A DNA stretch of 64,000 nucleotides from VAZQ01 sp036557665 (GTDB lineage Bacteria > Pseudomonadota > Alphaproteobacteria > Rhizobiales > Xanthobacteraceae), in assembly GCA_036557665.1 (NCBI GenBank), contig DATBHG010000106.1:62001-126000 (forward strand). The letters run 5' to 3'. Shown here one piece after another: positions 23,995 through 32,284 of this stretch (its first letter is position 1; every line of letters begins with the position of its first letter). Made by a program: the position numbers and the translations under genes. A model generated the notes under the pieces. The model did no database searches. It saw nothing but the letters and a program-made list of their open reading frames with translations, and was not told the origin of the DNA.

Positions 23995-24468
23995 ATGTCC
24001 CCGCCCGCAATTCGTGTGGGCCTCATCTCCGATACCCATGGGCTGCTTCGCCCCGAGGCGCTACGCGAGCTGCAAGGCTCGGACATCATCATTCATGCGG
24101 GCGACATCGGCAGACCTGAGATTGTCCAAGCCCTGGCACAGATCGCGCCCACTTTTGCGGTGCGCGGCAACATCGATTACGGCGATTGGGTCGCCGCGTT
24201 TCCGTCGACGCAGGTGGTCGAGGCCGGAGGACTTCGGTTTTTTGTCCTGCACGACGTGGCGCTGCTCGACATCGATCCGGCGAAAGAAGGCTTTGCCGCG
24301 GTCGTGTTCGGCCACTCTCATAAGCCTGCCGTCGAGACCCGGGCAGGAGTGCTGTTCTTCAACCCCGGAAGCGCGGGGCCTCGCCGTTTCACCCTTCCCG
24401 TGACCGTCGGCCGGGCCACTGTGTCAGGCCGGCACATCCGTCCGGAAATCGTGCACCTGCCCGTGTGA
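23995..24468 (+). CDS. YfcE/MJ0936-type metallophosphoesterase, 157 aa
   Basis: Small calcineurin-like phosphodiesterase. Metal-binding motifs are all present: GLISDTHG (about 9-16), HAGDIG (about 40-45), GNID replacing GN(C/H)D (about 58-61) and GHSHKP (about 104-109), with the NPGS closing motif. The family hydrolyses phosphodiester bonds in vitro with a two-metal centre; physiological substrates are unknown. Convergent with the Sel1-repeat gene with only 26 bp between them. Confidence 0.92.
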   Translation: MSPPAIRVGLISDTHGLLRPEALRELQGSDIIIHAGDIGRPEIVQALAQIAPTFAVRGNIDYGDWVAAFPSTQVVEAGGLRFFVLHDVALLDIDPAKEGFAAVVFGHSHKPAVETRAGVLFFNPGSAGPRRFTLPVTVGRATVSGRHIRPEIVHLPV

Positions 24469-24494
24469 GGTGCGCGCGGAGCGCCACAGGACGG

Positions 24495-25292
24495 TTATTG
24501 TTGCTTCGGCTTCCACTCCCGGGCCAGCCGCTGGGCTTCCGCGATCTGGGCGGAGGTCATCCGAAGCGACACGGCCTCCCGGCTGCTGATGGCCAGGTTG
24601 CGGCCACGACTGTCCGAGGCAGGAAACCGCGCGGCCGCGAGATTGAACCACATGTGCGCGGCCACAAGGTCGCGCTTGCCGCCATCGTCGCCGTCCGCAT
24701 ACGAGAGGCCGAGATTGTATTGGGCCTGCGGGCTGCCTTGCTCGGCAGCCAAGCGATAAAAGTGGACGGCCTTCGCGTGGTCCTGCGGCAGGCCCTGGCC
24801 TTCGCTGTACATGACGCCGAGATTGAACTGGGCGACCGCGTCTCCCCGCTCGGCTGCAAGGCGAAACCATTTCGCCGCCTCGGCTTCATTGCGCGAGACG
24901 TCCTTGCTGCCGCGATAGTAGAGCAGTCCGAGCGTCGACTGCGCCCGGGTGTCGCCCTGCTCCGCCAGCGGAACCAGGCCGCGCAAAGCCGACTTGTAAT
25001 TGCCCTTGTCATAGGCGGCATAGGCAGCCTCGGCGGGCGAGCCGGCCAGGCCCAAAGGCTTCAGAGCATCGGCGAGCCCGTTCTTGATCGGCTCGTGGTA
25101 GACGCCGAGCGCAAACCCCACGGTCAGCATGGTCACCGCTACGATCCACAGGAGGCCCCGGCCCCTGCGCTGCCAGTAGCTCGCAACCTCCCGGCAGCTC
25201 GCGAGCGCCATCTGCATGCGGCTGAGCTCGCGCTCCAGCTGGACCTCTTGCCGCCTCCCGCGGCCGAATCCGATTCGCTGCAACAATGACAT
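24495..25292 (-). CDS. Membrane-anchored Sel1-like repeat protein, 265 aa
   Basis: A cytoplasmic N-terminal segment with a Gln/Arg/Glu-rich helix precedes one transmembrane helix (about 47-65, GLLWIVAVTMLTVGFALGVY), followed by four or five Sel1/TPR-type repeats (about 85-235) with the A-KWF--AAE-GDA-AQFNLG pattern. Such proteins act as periplasmic interaction scaffolds in Rhizobiales signalling and envelope processes; no partner can be inferred here. Met at 25292 was used as start rather than the ATG 15 nt upstream. The downstream neighbour is convergent. Confidence 0.85.
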   Translation of the reverse strand: MSLLQRIGFGRGRRQEVQLERELSRMQMALASCREVASYWQRRGRGLLWIVAVTMLTVGFALGVYHEPIKNGLADALKPLGLAGSPAEAAYAAYDKGNYKSALRGLVPLAEQGDTRAQSTLGLLYYRGSKDVSRNEAEAAKWFRLAAERGDAVAQFNLGVMYSEGQGLPQDHAKAVHFYRLAAEQGSPQAQYNLGLSYADGDDGGKRDLVAAHMWFNLAAARFPASDSRGRNLAISSREAVSLRMTSAQIAEAQRLAREWKPKQQ

Positions 25293-25318
25293 GCAGATCC
25301 CGTGCAATCCTCGCCGCT

Positions 25319-25350
25319 AGGCGCCCGTTAGTTAGTCATCCCGGGCGCCT
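25319..25350 (-). terminator. Hairpin between the TctC-like and Sel1-repeat genes
   Basis: AGGCGCCCG (25319-25327) and CGGGCGCCT (25342-25350) form a perfect 9-bp stem with a 14-nt loop, directly after the stop of the TctC-like gene on the minus strand. There is no T-run, so it may be a terminator, an RNA-stabilising stem or an attenuator for the Sel1-repeat gene. Confidence 0.45.
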
Positions 25351-25383
25351 CAAGCAATCTCGCAGGCCGACGCGCTCGCCGCC

Positions 25384-26364
25384 TCATTCCGATCCCGCAA
25401 GTCCGGCGTGTTGCACCACCTCGCCCCAGCGCGCAACCTCCGTCTCGACGTAGCGGATCAAATCTGCCGGTAACGGGGAGTTGATGGGAGTAACGCCAAG
25501 CTCGACAAGTTGTCGCCGCAGCTCGGCGCCGGCCATGATGGCCTGTGTCTCGGCATACAGCTTGTCCACGATGGCGGCCGGCGTGCGCGCCGGCGCGACC
25601 AGCATCAACCGCGCGACTGCGTCGAAACCCGGCACGCCTGCCTCCGCGATCGGCGGCACATCGGGAATGGTCGGGAAGCGTGTTGCCGAGGAAATCCCGA
25701 GCGCGACCGCCTTTCCCTCCCTGACGAGGGGCATCGCCGGCGCGAGATCGCAAAAGATGATCGGCACATGGCCGGCGACGAGATCGTTGATCGCCTGCGC
25801 AGTGCCTTTGTAGGGCACATGCGTCATCTCGATCCCGGTCATCATCTTCAGCAATTCGGTGTAGAGGTGCGGCGGGCCGCCGACCCCGCTCGAGCCGAAG
25901 GCAAGTTGGCCCGGCCGCTCCCTGGCCAGACCGATCAATTGCGCGAGCGAGCTGACCCCCAGCGAGGGATGAACGATCAGCACGAACGGCACGTTTCCCA
26001 CGAGCGCGATCGGCGCAAAATCGGTCACCGGGTCATAAGGCAGCTTCTTGTGCAGGGTGACCTGAATGGCCAGCTGCGTGCTGGTGCCGAGAAAGAGGGT
26101 ATACCCGTCGGGCGGGCTTTTCGCGACCGAGTTGGCGGCTATGACTCCGCCCGCGCCCAGCCGGTTCTCGACTACGAATGATTGGCGCAGGCGCTCGCTC
26201 AGCTTCTGCGCAAGGAGCCGCGCGACCAGATCGGCGCCTCCGCCGGCCGCGTAGGGCGCCACAACCGTAACCGGACGCGCGGGGTAGTCCTGCGCGTTGG
26301 CCGAAGGCGCGAGCGCGCTCAGGAGCGCACCCAGCACCACGCCGATCAGTCCTCCCCGGAGCAC
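25384..26364 (-). CDS. Tripartite tricarboxylate transporter substrate-binding protein (TctC/Bug), 326 aa
   Basis: Periplasmic solute receptor. The GTG start at 26364 follows AAGGA and gives a clean signal peptide (LIGVVLGALLSALAPSANAQ). The mature protein begins DYPARPVTVVAPYAAGGGADLVAR, the classic Bug start that contacts the ligand carboxylate, and has PYKGTAQAINDLVAGHV, another family hallmark. No TctA/TctB membrane genes are adjacent, so it is an orphan receptor, as is common for this expanded family. Ligand unknown, probably a carboxylate. Confidence 0.92.
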   Translation of the reverse strand: MLRGGLIGVVLGALLSALAPSANAQDYPARPVTVVAPYAAGGGADLVARLLAQKLSERLRQSFVVENRLGAGGVIAANSVAKSPPDGYTLFLGTSTQLAIQVTLHKKLPYDPVTDFAPIALVGNVPFVLIVHPSLGVSSLAQLIGLARERPGQLAFGSSGVGGPPHLYTELLKMMTGIEMTHVPYKGTAQAINDLVAGHVPIIFCDLAPAMPLVREGKAVALGISSATRFPTIPDVPPIAEAGVPGFDAVARLMLVAPARTPAAIVDKLYAETQAIMAGAELRRQLVELGVTPINSPLPADLIRYVETEVARWGEVVQHAGLAGSE

Positions 26365-26547
26365 TCGCTTTACATCCTTGGTTCGCTTGAGCTCGTGAGT
26401 GTTATATCCTGCCACGACGTTGGGATAGGAGACTTGGAAGCTGAGAGTATCATCAATGCCGCCACGCCTGCAGGCGGCCGTTTTCGGTCTCGAAGCAGCA
26501 TCCGGGGCGAAAGATGCCGCCCATGACCATCGCTGCGGGTTAATGAC

Positions 26548-28061
26548 ATGACTGTGCCAGACCCAATTCCGGCAGGCCCCGACCTCGATGCTGAGCAAAA
26601 CGCCAAGAAGCCCGTTGGCAGCCCGGCTCTTCCTCCAACCTGGACAGCCGCCGTGTTGTTGTCGCCGTTTGGCGATTCGGTCTCCCCTCTAGGTCGCAAC
26701 GGCTCACAGCTCGTCGTCGGGACCATCGAGTGCTCCTCCGGCAAACCCGAGAGCTGGATGCGCGTGGTCCTCTATCTCACGCATGATCGACGCTGTTATG
26801 AATTTGTCTTTGTGACCGTCGTTCGGGACGAGGGGCACGAGGATCTTCATTGGTACTGGGTCGATGCGGGCGGCCCGGACGAGCCCATCAGCAATCTTTA
26901 CGGCCCCTTCGCGACCACTCTGCGGGTTCCGGATCCGAGCTTTTTTGCGAGAGCAGTATGGGGAAATTCATATCCGCTGATGTGCACCGGTACGAACAAA
27001 CAAGGGATTGAATGCGATCACTGGTCGTTGCCTTCGCCTGGGCCGCCTGGCCGCGGCGGCTGGTACGCGTTTCGAAGGGGCACTTCACAATTGTTCCGCG
27101 TCTTGATGCTGGATGCCACGAACCCATCGATGCTTCCGATCCTCGGTTCGTTTTACATTGCGAACCTGCCATTTTTTGCCCAAGGCGTTTCGGACGCAAC
27201 CAAATCCCGGATTGACAGCATCAAAAGCAAACGCCCAGGCGGCGCCGGCGATACTGGAATCCCCTGGTCACGCAACAGGACATCCAGCGTGCAATGGAAT
27301 CGCCCCTGGCCTGGGCCGATTGTACACCGAAGGATATCCGCAAGGTCATCCCCGGCTTCACTGCCATGCGGAGCGGGAGGGGCCTGCCGGCTTGGAGCGG
27401 CAACACCTATATACGCGGTTGGAGCATAGGTCCTGACCCTGTCCCCTACTTTACGAGAGTTTGCTACATCTGGACCGATGATGCCGCCAGCAAGCAGCAG
27501 TCCGTCTTCATCGGAGTTGGCGCGGCTCGTTTGCCTCCAGATCACCCCTACTCGATCCGGACCGATATCTGCCTCGACGAGTCGGGCACGAGCCAACCCA
27601 ATTACGCATGGGATAATGCAGCCGGCGCGTGGAGGTATCTCCAATGCATTCCGCCCGACCTCTCCGTGCCCCTACCACGTCCCGAGTGGCTGGAAGGGGC
27701 GAGTGCTTTGATCATGGGTCGGATCCGCGGCAACCCGCAGTTCGGGCTTGCCGCGGGTGAGCAGCTGAACCTGATTGCGGCACAGGCACCGCGCGCCCCC
27801 GGCGAATTGGCCATTTTCTGGGTCTGGTTTTTGGAAAGCGGCATCGGGGTTTTGTTTTCTGAAGGGAATTACATGAATCCGCTGTCGCACAGCCTGCAGG
27901 TGATCGACTACAATGTCTTCATCCGTGATGCCGGTCTGACGCAGGGCGATTTTTCGAATCCCTGCGGTTGGGGCACGGCTGCGCCGCCGAACATGGCGGG
28001 CGCGCATGGCCATCTGATGCAAGTGGCTGCGGGGATTGTCGACCAAACCGCAAGATCCTGA
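26548..28061 (+). pseudogene. Orphan gene split by one frameshift (about 500 codons in total)
   Basis: Two open frames appear to form one gene. The first (from 26548) encodes plausible globular protein to about residue 230 (FYIANLPFFAQGVSDATKSRIDSIKSK) and then becomes low-quality Arg/Ser/Pro sequence to 27429. The second frame becomes protein-like from about 27255 (NPLVTQQDIQRAM) and continues to 28061. The switch, between about 27215 and 27265, equals loss of one base. No signal peptide or known domain was recognised; both parts are Trp-, Pro- and Gly-rich. It may be a pseudogene, a sequencing error or, less likely, programmed frameshifting. Confidence 0.6.
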
Positions 28062-28285
28062 GTCGTTCCTGGTCAGGAGCCCATGCACTTGTCCGGCTTG
28101 ACAGGAAGGCGCGTGAGGCTCTGCATGGCGACAAATGCAGTCTCGCCGAGATGGGCAGCATCCTCGAACGAGCCAATGACGTGCCGGTGGTTACGCCCGG
28201 TGAGATAGTGGTTGCGCGCGGCCCCCGGCATCGGGAGCCGTGCCGCGCAGCCTGGCATCGGCTATCGCTGTGGCGGCAAGTCCGT

Positions 28286-29416
28286 TCAAGCCGCTTTCGT
28301 TACATCGGTGCGATCAGCTACCCGCATCCTCGCATTGAGCGCGCCCCATCGGCCGAACGTCCAAATAACGCCGCGTCGCACGCCCGAGAGCCATAACGGC
28401 CAGTTTGCCGTCAAAGCATCATAGCGCAGAGCCCAGCTCTGGGTTTCGTCGGTGACAGGACGTATTGCGCTCTCCCACGAGGCGAGCGCGGATCCCAGAT
28501 CAGAGGATCTGGAAAGCTCTTTGCTCAGCACGTACGCACTCATCAGCGTGCAGCCGGCGCCCTGCCCCAAGGTGGGCGGCATGCAGTGGGCGGCATCGCC
28601 GATGAGAGCGACGCAACCTTTCGACCATTTCCTGCAACGGACGTAGGTGAAGGCATGTCGCGTGCCCCCGCCGGCACCGCGCAGACGCGCCAGCGCCGGA
28701 TAGAGCATGGGAAATGAACGCTTCCAGCTTTCAATATCGACCGGCAATCTGATGCCGCCCAAGTCCGACTGCGGGCAACTCATATATATGTGGGTAAGAT
28801 CGGCCGTTGCCGGCGCGATGCCGATGCGCCGCCGCCCGCCCCACCATTCGCGCGTCATATCCTCCGCCTCAAAATCAGTGCGCGGCACGAGATGGCGTGT
28901 CGCGCCGGTTGCAAGCTCCCTGCAGGCCGACGTCAGCCCGAGTTGATGGCGAAAGGGCGAGTTGGAGCCGCTCGCATCGATTATCAAATCGGCGGTGCGA
29001 ATATCGCCATTTGCGAGAATCAGGGAGCCGCCGGGATCGACCTGCGCCACCGGCGCATCTGTGACGATGTCGGCCCCGGCGATGCGGGCAGCTTGTGCCA
29101 AGCCGAGCACGAGGTCGGAGCGGGGCAGATTGAACGCCCGCGCAGGACCAACCAGCGCCCTGCGCTGCAGCAGGCGATCCTTGTGATCTCGTATCTCCGC
29201 ACGGCGGATGCATACCGCGCGTTTGAGCACAAGCTCCGCGATTCCGACGTGCTCGAGCACGGTGACCGCGTTATTCTTCAGAAAGAGCGCCGCGCCTATT
29301 TCCCGAATTTGCGAGTGGCGCTCGTTGACCCGTACATGCCAGCCTTCGCGCGCAAGCAAATAGCCGATGAAGAGCCCGCCGATCCCGCCGCCCACAATTT
29401 CGACAGTGCCGCGCAT
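28286..29416 (-). CDS. FAD-dependent aromatic monooxygenase, salicylate-hydroxylase-like, 376 aa
   Basis: Group A flavin monooxygenase. FAD-binding GxGxxG is in VEIVGGGIGGLFIGYLLA (about 4-21); the middle DG-like motif region reads ADLIIDASGSNS; and the second FAD motif GCVALIGDAAHCMPPTLGQGAGCTLMSAYVLSKEL (about 280-315) is intact. It should use NAD(P)H and O2 to hydroxylate an aromatic or related substrate. No regulator or pathway genes are adjacent; the substrate cannot be inferred. The preceding 224-bp gap (28062-28285) holds no supported gene. Confidence 0.9.
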   Translation of the reverse strand: MRGTVEIVGGGIGGLFIGYLLAREGWHVRVNERHSQIREIGAALFLKNNAVTVLEHVGIAELVLKRAVCIRRAEIRDHKDRLLQRRALVGPARAFNLPRSDLVLGLAQAARIAGADIVTDAPVAQVDPGGSLILANGDIRTADLIIDASGSNSPFRHQLGLTSACRELATGATRHLVPRTDFEAEDMTREWWGGRRRIGIAPATADLTHIYMSCPQSDLGGIRLPVDIESWKRSFPMLYPALARLRGAGGGTRHAFTYVRCRKWSKGCVALIGDAAHCMPPTLGQGAGCTLMSAYVLSKELSRSSDLGSALASWESAIRPVTDETQSWALRYDALTANWPLWLSGVRRGVIWTFGRWGALNARMRVADRTDVTKAA

Positions 29417-29580
29417 AGATTGAGCTGTCCAGTATTTCTAAAATCGGCTGCTGATCCGGGAATGCCCCTGTTGATTGCGTTCTATTTGCTCCCAGGCTCT
29501 GGATAAATCATGGAAATCCATGTTAGCATAATTCCGGCGGTTTGCGGTCCGGTTTGCCGAGAATGTCCCCTTCTGTCCGG

Positions 29581-30570
29581 ATGACAAGGCTGACCCGGCG
29601 AAATCTGTGCCTGGGCCTGATTGGCGTGGCGGCGGGGCCGCTCCCATTGCGCGCACAGCAGCCCTCGCTGCCCGTTGTCGGCTTCCTCAGCAGCGGCTCA
29701 CCGCGCGCCTTCGCAAAATTCCTCAAGGCTTTCCAGCAGGGCTTGAGCGAGGCGGGTTTTGTGGAGGGACGAGACGTATCCATCGTCTACCGCTGGGCGG
29801 AAGGTCACTTTGACGAGCTGGATGCGCTCGCGGCGGAGTTGGCGGCGCGTCCAGTCACCCTGATCGCTGCTACGGGTGGCATGGTTTCGGCTCAGGCAGC
29901 GAAAAAGGCCACCCAGACAATTCCCATCGTCACCGTGCTGGGTTTCGACCCGGTCAAGCTCGGACTGGTGGCGAGCTTCAACAAGCCTGGGGGGAATCTC
30001 ACCGGGACGACGATCATCACGACCGAGCTTGCACCAAAACGGCTGAGCCTGCTGTGCGATCTCGATCCGGACATCCGCACCATAGCCAGCCTTGTGAATC
30101 CGGATTCGTCGGGTACCAAGGCCGAAACAGAAATCCTCGCAGCCGCCGCGAGCACGACAGGCCGCTCCTTGATGGTTCTCAGCGCACGCTCCGACAGCGA
30201 GATTGACGGCGCGTTTGTTGAGGCCGCAGGAAAAGGCGTGCGCGGCATCGTCATCAGCGCCGATCCCTTGTTCACCGCACGGCGCGCCCACATCGTGGCG
30301 CTCGCCGCAAAACACAGGCTGCCGGTGATGTATCCCTTCCGGGAGTTTGCCGAAGCCGGCGGTCTGATGAGCTATGGCCCCAACCTCGCAGGCGCCTATC
30401 GGGTTGCAGGCATTTACGCCGGCCGCATACTCAAGGGGGCCAAGCCCAGCGAGCTACCGATCGAGGAGCCGACGGCATTCGAGTTCATCGTCAATATGAA
30501 AACAGCGAAGGCGCTCGGCTTGACCATCCCGCCAGGCCTGCTCTCGATCGTCGACGACACCATCGAGTGA
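29581..30570 (+). CDS. ABC transporter substrate-binding protein (ABC_sub_bind family), 329 aa
   Basis: Periplasmic binding protein of the type-1 fold. Start at 29581 gives a Tat-like signal (RLTRRNLCLGLIGVAAGPLPLRAQQ). The mature part has VVGFLSSGSP, FVEGRDVSIVYRWAEGHFDELDALAAELA and GGNLTGTT, all hallmarks of this family, which is greatly expanded in Bradyrhizobium and relatives. No permease or ATPase gene is adjacent, typical of these orphan copies. Ligand unknown. The next gene encodes a distantly similar fold with a foreign insertion. Confidence 0.92.
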   Translation: MTRLTRRNLCLGLIGVAAGPLPLRAQQPSLPVVGFLSSGSPRAFAKFLKAFQQGLSEAGFVEGRDVSIVYRWAEGHFDELDALAAELAARPVTLIAATGGMVSAQAAKKATQTIPIVTVLGFDPVKLGLVASFNKPGGNLTGTTIITTELAPKRLSLLCDLDPDIRTIASLVNPDSSGTKAETEILAAAASTTGRSLMVLSARSDSEIDGAFVEAAGKGVRGIVISADPLFTARRAHIVALAAKHRLPVMYPFREFAEAGGLMSYGPNLAGAYRVAGIYAGRILKGAKPSELPIEEPTAFEFIVNMKTAKALGLTIPPGLLSIVDDTIE

Positions 30571-30725
30571 TATGAGCAACACGGCTGATTACGCAGCGTC
30601 TACTCAGGTCGCATCCGATCGGTCTTGGCGGTGGAATAAACGTAAACTAATGTTACCATGACGTTTCTTGGAGAAGACGAACCTAAGCTTCTGCTAAAGC
30701 GCGGCACGAACGAGAGGAGGCGGTC

Positions 30726-31808
30726 ATGGCCCCACAGCCATCGATTTCAACTAAGAAAATAGGCGTTATATCAAGCATCGAGTGTGGACAGTCATTTACA
30801 GACGCGCTCGAAGGAGCATTGAATTATCCCGTTACATATTACTTTGATAAAGTGGGGTATGACAATCAACTTCTTAAAGATGCCGTAAACAGCTTTAATG
30901 CAGACACTAATATTGGTCTAATTGTCACGTTTGGTGGCAAGATCGCGTTCGCAGCGGCGAATTCATTCGCGAAAAAACCGTTCATTTCCCTGACAGGCGC
31001 GCCACCGACAACGTCAGACAATCGAACCGACTACTGCCTTGGAGGCGTGAGTTTGGAAAGCTACGTCCACAATCAACCGATTGCTATTCCGGTAACGTTT
31101 GGGAATGGGACCGCGGATGTGACCGTTACAGACGGCTCTAATCCGTTCAAAGTAGATGATAGGGTCTCCTTCACAGGAGGCAACCTACCGAATAACGTCC
31201 CAGCAAACCAGGCCTTTTTCGTAACGACTGTTGGCTCTGGGACATTTCAATTTTCGGCAACAAAAGGCGGCGGAGCCATACAGCCTGCTTCTGCGGCCTC
31301 GGGAATTAATGCATGGTCAATAAAAAACCGGATAGTAGCTCTGAAAAAGGATCCATCAAATATCTCCTTACTATACCATTCCGCTTCCTCCCTTATAGGC
31401 GACGAGCTGGCACAATGGCGCACTAACTGGCCCGCTTTGGATGGATATTTTAAAGCTGGACCCGGCGGGCCAGCTATACCGATAAACGTTAGAAAGAAAC
31501 TAGTGTATGCCTTCGACGATGTCCCGACGGACGCAGTGATTATCAGTGCGGATCCGTATTTTCAGGAAAACAAAGAAGAGCTTATCCAGGCTGCTAATGC
31601 GTCTTCAAAATTGGTCTGCTATCCTTTGAATAATTATCGGAATCGGAGCGGCAAGAACAAGCCCAGCCACGCTGTCGTGTATGGTCCAAAACTTGAAGAG
31701 GCGATTACCCAAATAGGCTCACTCGCTAACACCTTTCTCGCAGTTACCGGGGCTAACACCATTACTCAGCAACCGTTCACCCCTATTTACTATCCCGACC
31801 CCAAATAA
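30726..31808 (+). CDS. Binding-protein-fold orphan with inserted phage-tail-like segment, 360 aa
   Basis: Strong GAGGAGG site before ATG 30726. Residues about 10-110 and 198-345 resemble the two lobes of an ABC_sub_bind type protein (KKIGVISSIECGQSFTDALEG, LIVTFGG, GGVSLESY, DAVIISADPYF, YGPKLEEA) but without a signal peptide. About residues 112-197 match instead the pattern of short beta-repeats in phage tail proteins (VTFGNGTADVTVTDGSNP, DRVSFTGGNLPNNV, FFVTTVGSGTFQFSAT). The gene is visibly A+T-richer than its neighbours with more AT-ending codons, suggesting recent transfer. Function unknown; it may be a cytoplasmic sensor or structural protein. Confidence 0.7.
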   Translation: MAPQPSISTKKIGVISSIECGQSFTDALEGALNYPVTYYFDKVGYDNQLLKDAVNSFNADTNIGLIVTFGGKIAFAAANSFAKKPFISLTGAPPTTSDNRTDYCLGGVSLESYVHNQPIAIPVTFGNGTADVTVTDGSNPFKVDDRVSFTGGNLPNNVPANQAFFVTTVGSGTFQFSATKGGGAIQPASAASGINAWSIKNRIVALKKDPSNISLLYHSASSLIGDELAQWRTNWPALDGYFKAGPGGPAIPINVRKKLVYAFDDVPTDAVIISADPYFQENKEELIQAANASSKLVCYPLNNYRNRSGKNKPSHAVVYGPKLEEAITQIGSLANTFLAVTGANTITQQPFTPIYYPDPK

Positions 31809-32284
31809 ACTGCGTACATCCTCATTACGTCCGCCGGCAGATGCGAGCCCCACCTCCCCGGGGCAAACCGGATCAAGCAGCCCCCCTTGCCCGATGTTCG
31901 TTCAGCGAGGTAACCCGCCCTGAAGCGGCAGTCCGCTGCGCGAAACAGAAAGTGGGACACAGCGGACTGCGATATCACGATATGCACGGCGGTTCCTCCG
32001 ATCGTCCACTCAGCGCAGGAGCGCGTTGCCGATCCGTTGGGTTGTGGTCTATTCGGATGCGGCGCGGAAAAAGCTGCGTTCGACCAAGCATCCGATCCCC
32101 TTGGGCAAATGACTCGGTCCACGGTCGCTCTGTGAACCAATTCACAACCGTCCGGTTGGGCCGCTGCTAACTTTCTCCTCGGTCCGGCAATATTCCTCGT
32201 TTCGGCCGGGCTGGAGGTCCCCTGGACATGTTTCTTGGCTTGGCCAATAACGATCATGTGCGGGCGGCGAAGCTGGGCGGCATC
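31809..32284. other. Non-coding region upstream of the cyclase-P450-RiPP genes
   Basis: No supported gene on either strand in these 476 bp; long antisense frames here continue through the cyclase and are shadows. It contains the inverted repeat at 31928-31970 and presumably the promoter for the cyclase-P450 pair. Confidence 0.4.
31928..31970. repeat. 11-bp perfect inverted repeat upstream of the cyclase gene
   Basis: GCAGTCCGCTG (31928-31938) and CAGCGGACTGC (31960-31970) are exact reverse complements separated by 21 nt. It may be an operator or a transcript hairpin (terminator of the preceding orphan, 120 bp downstream of its stop). No T-run follows. Confidence 0.5.
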
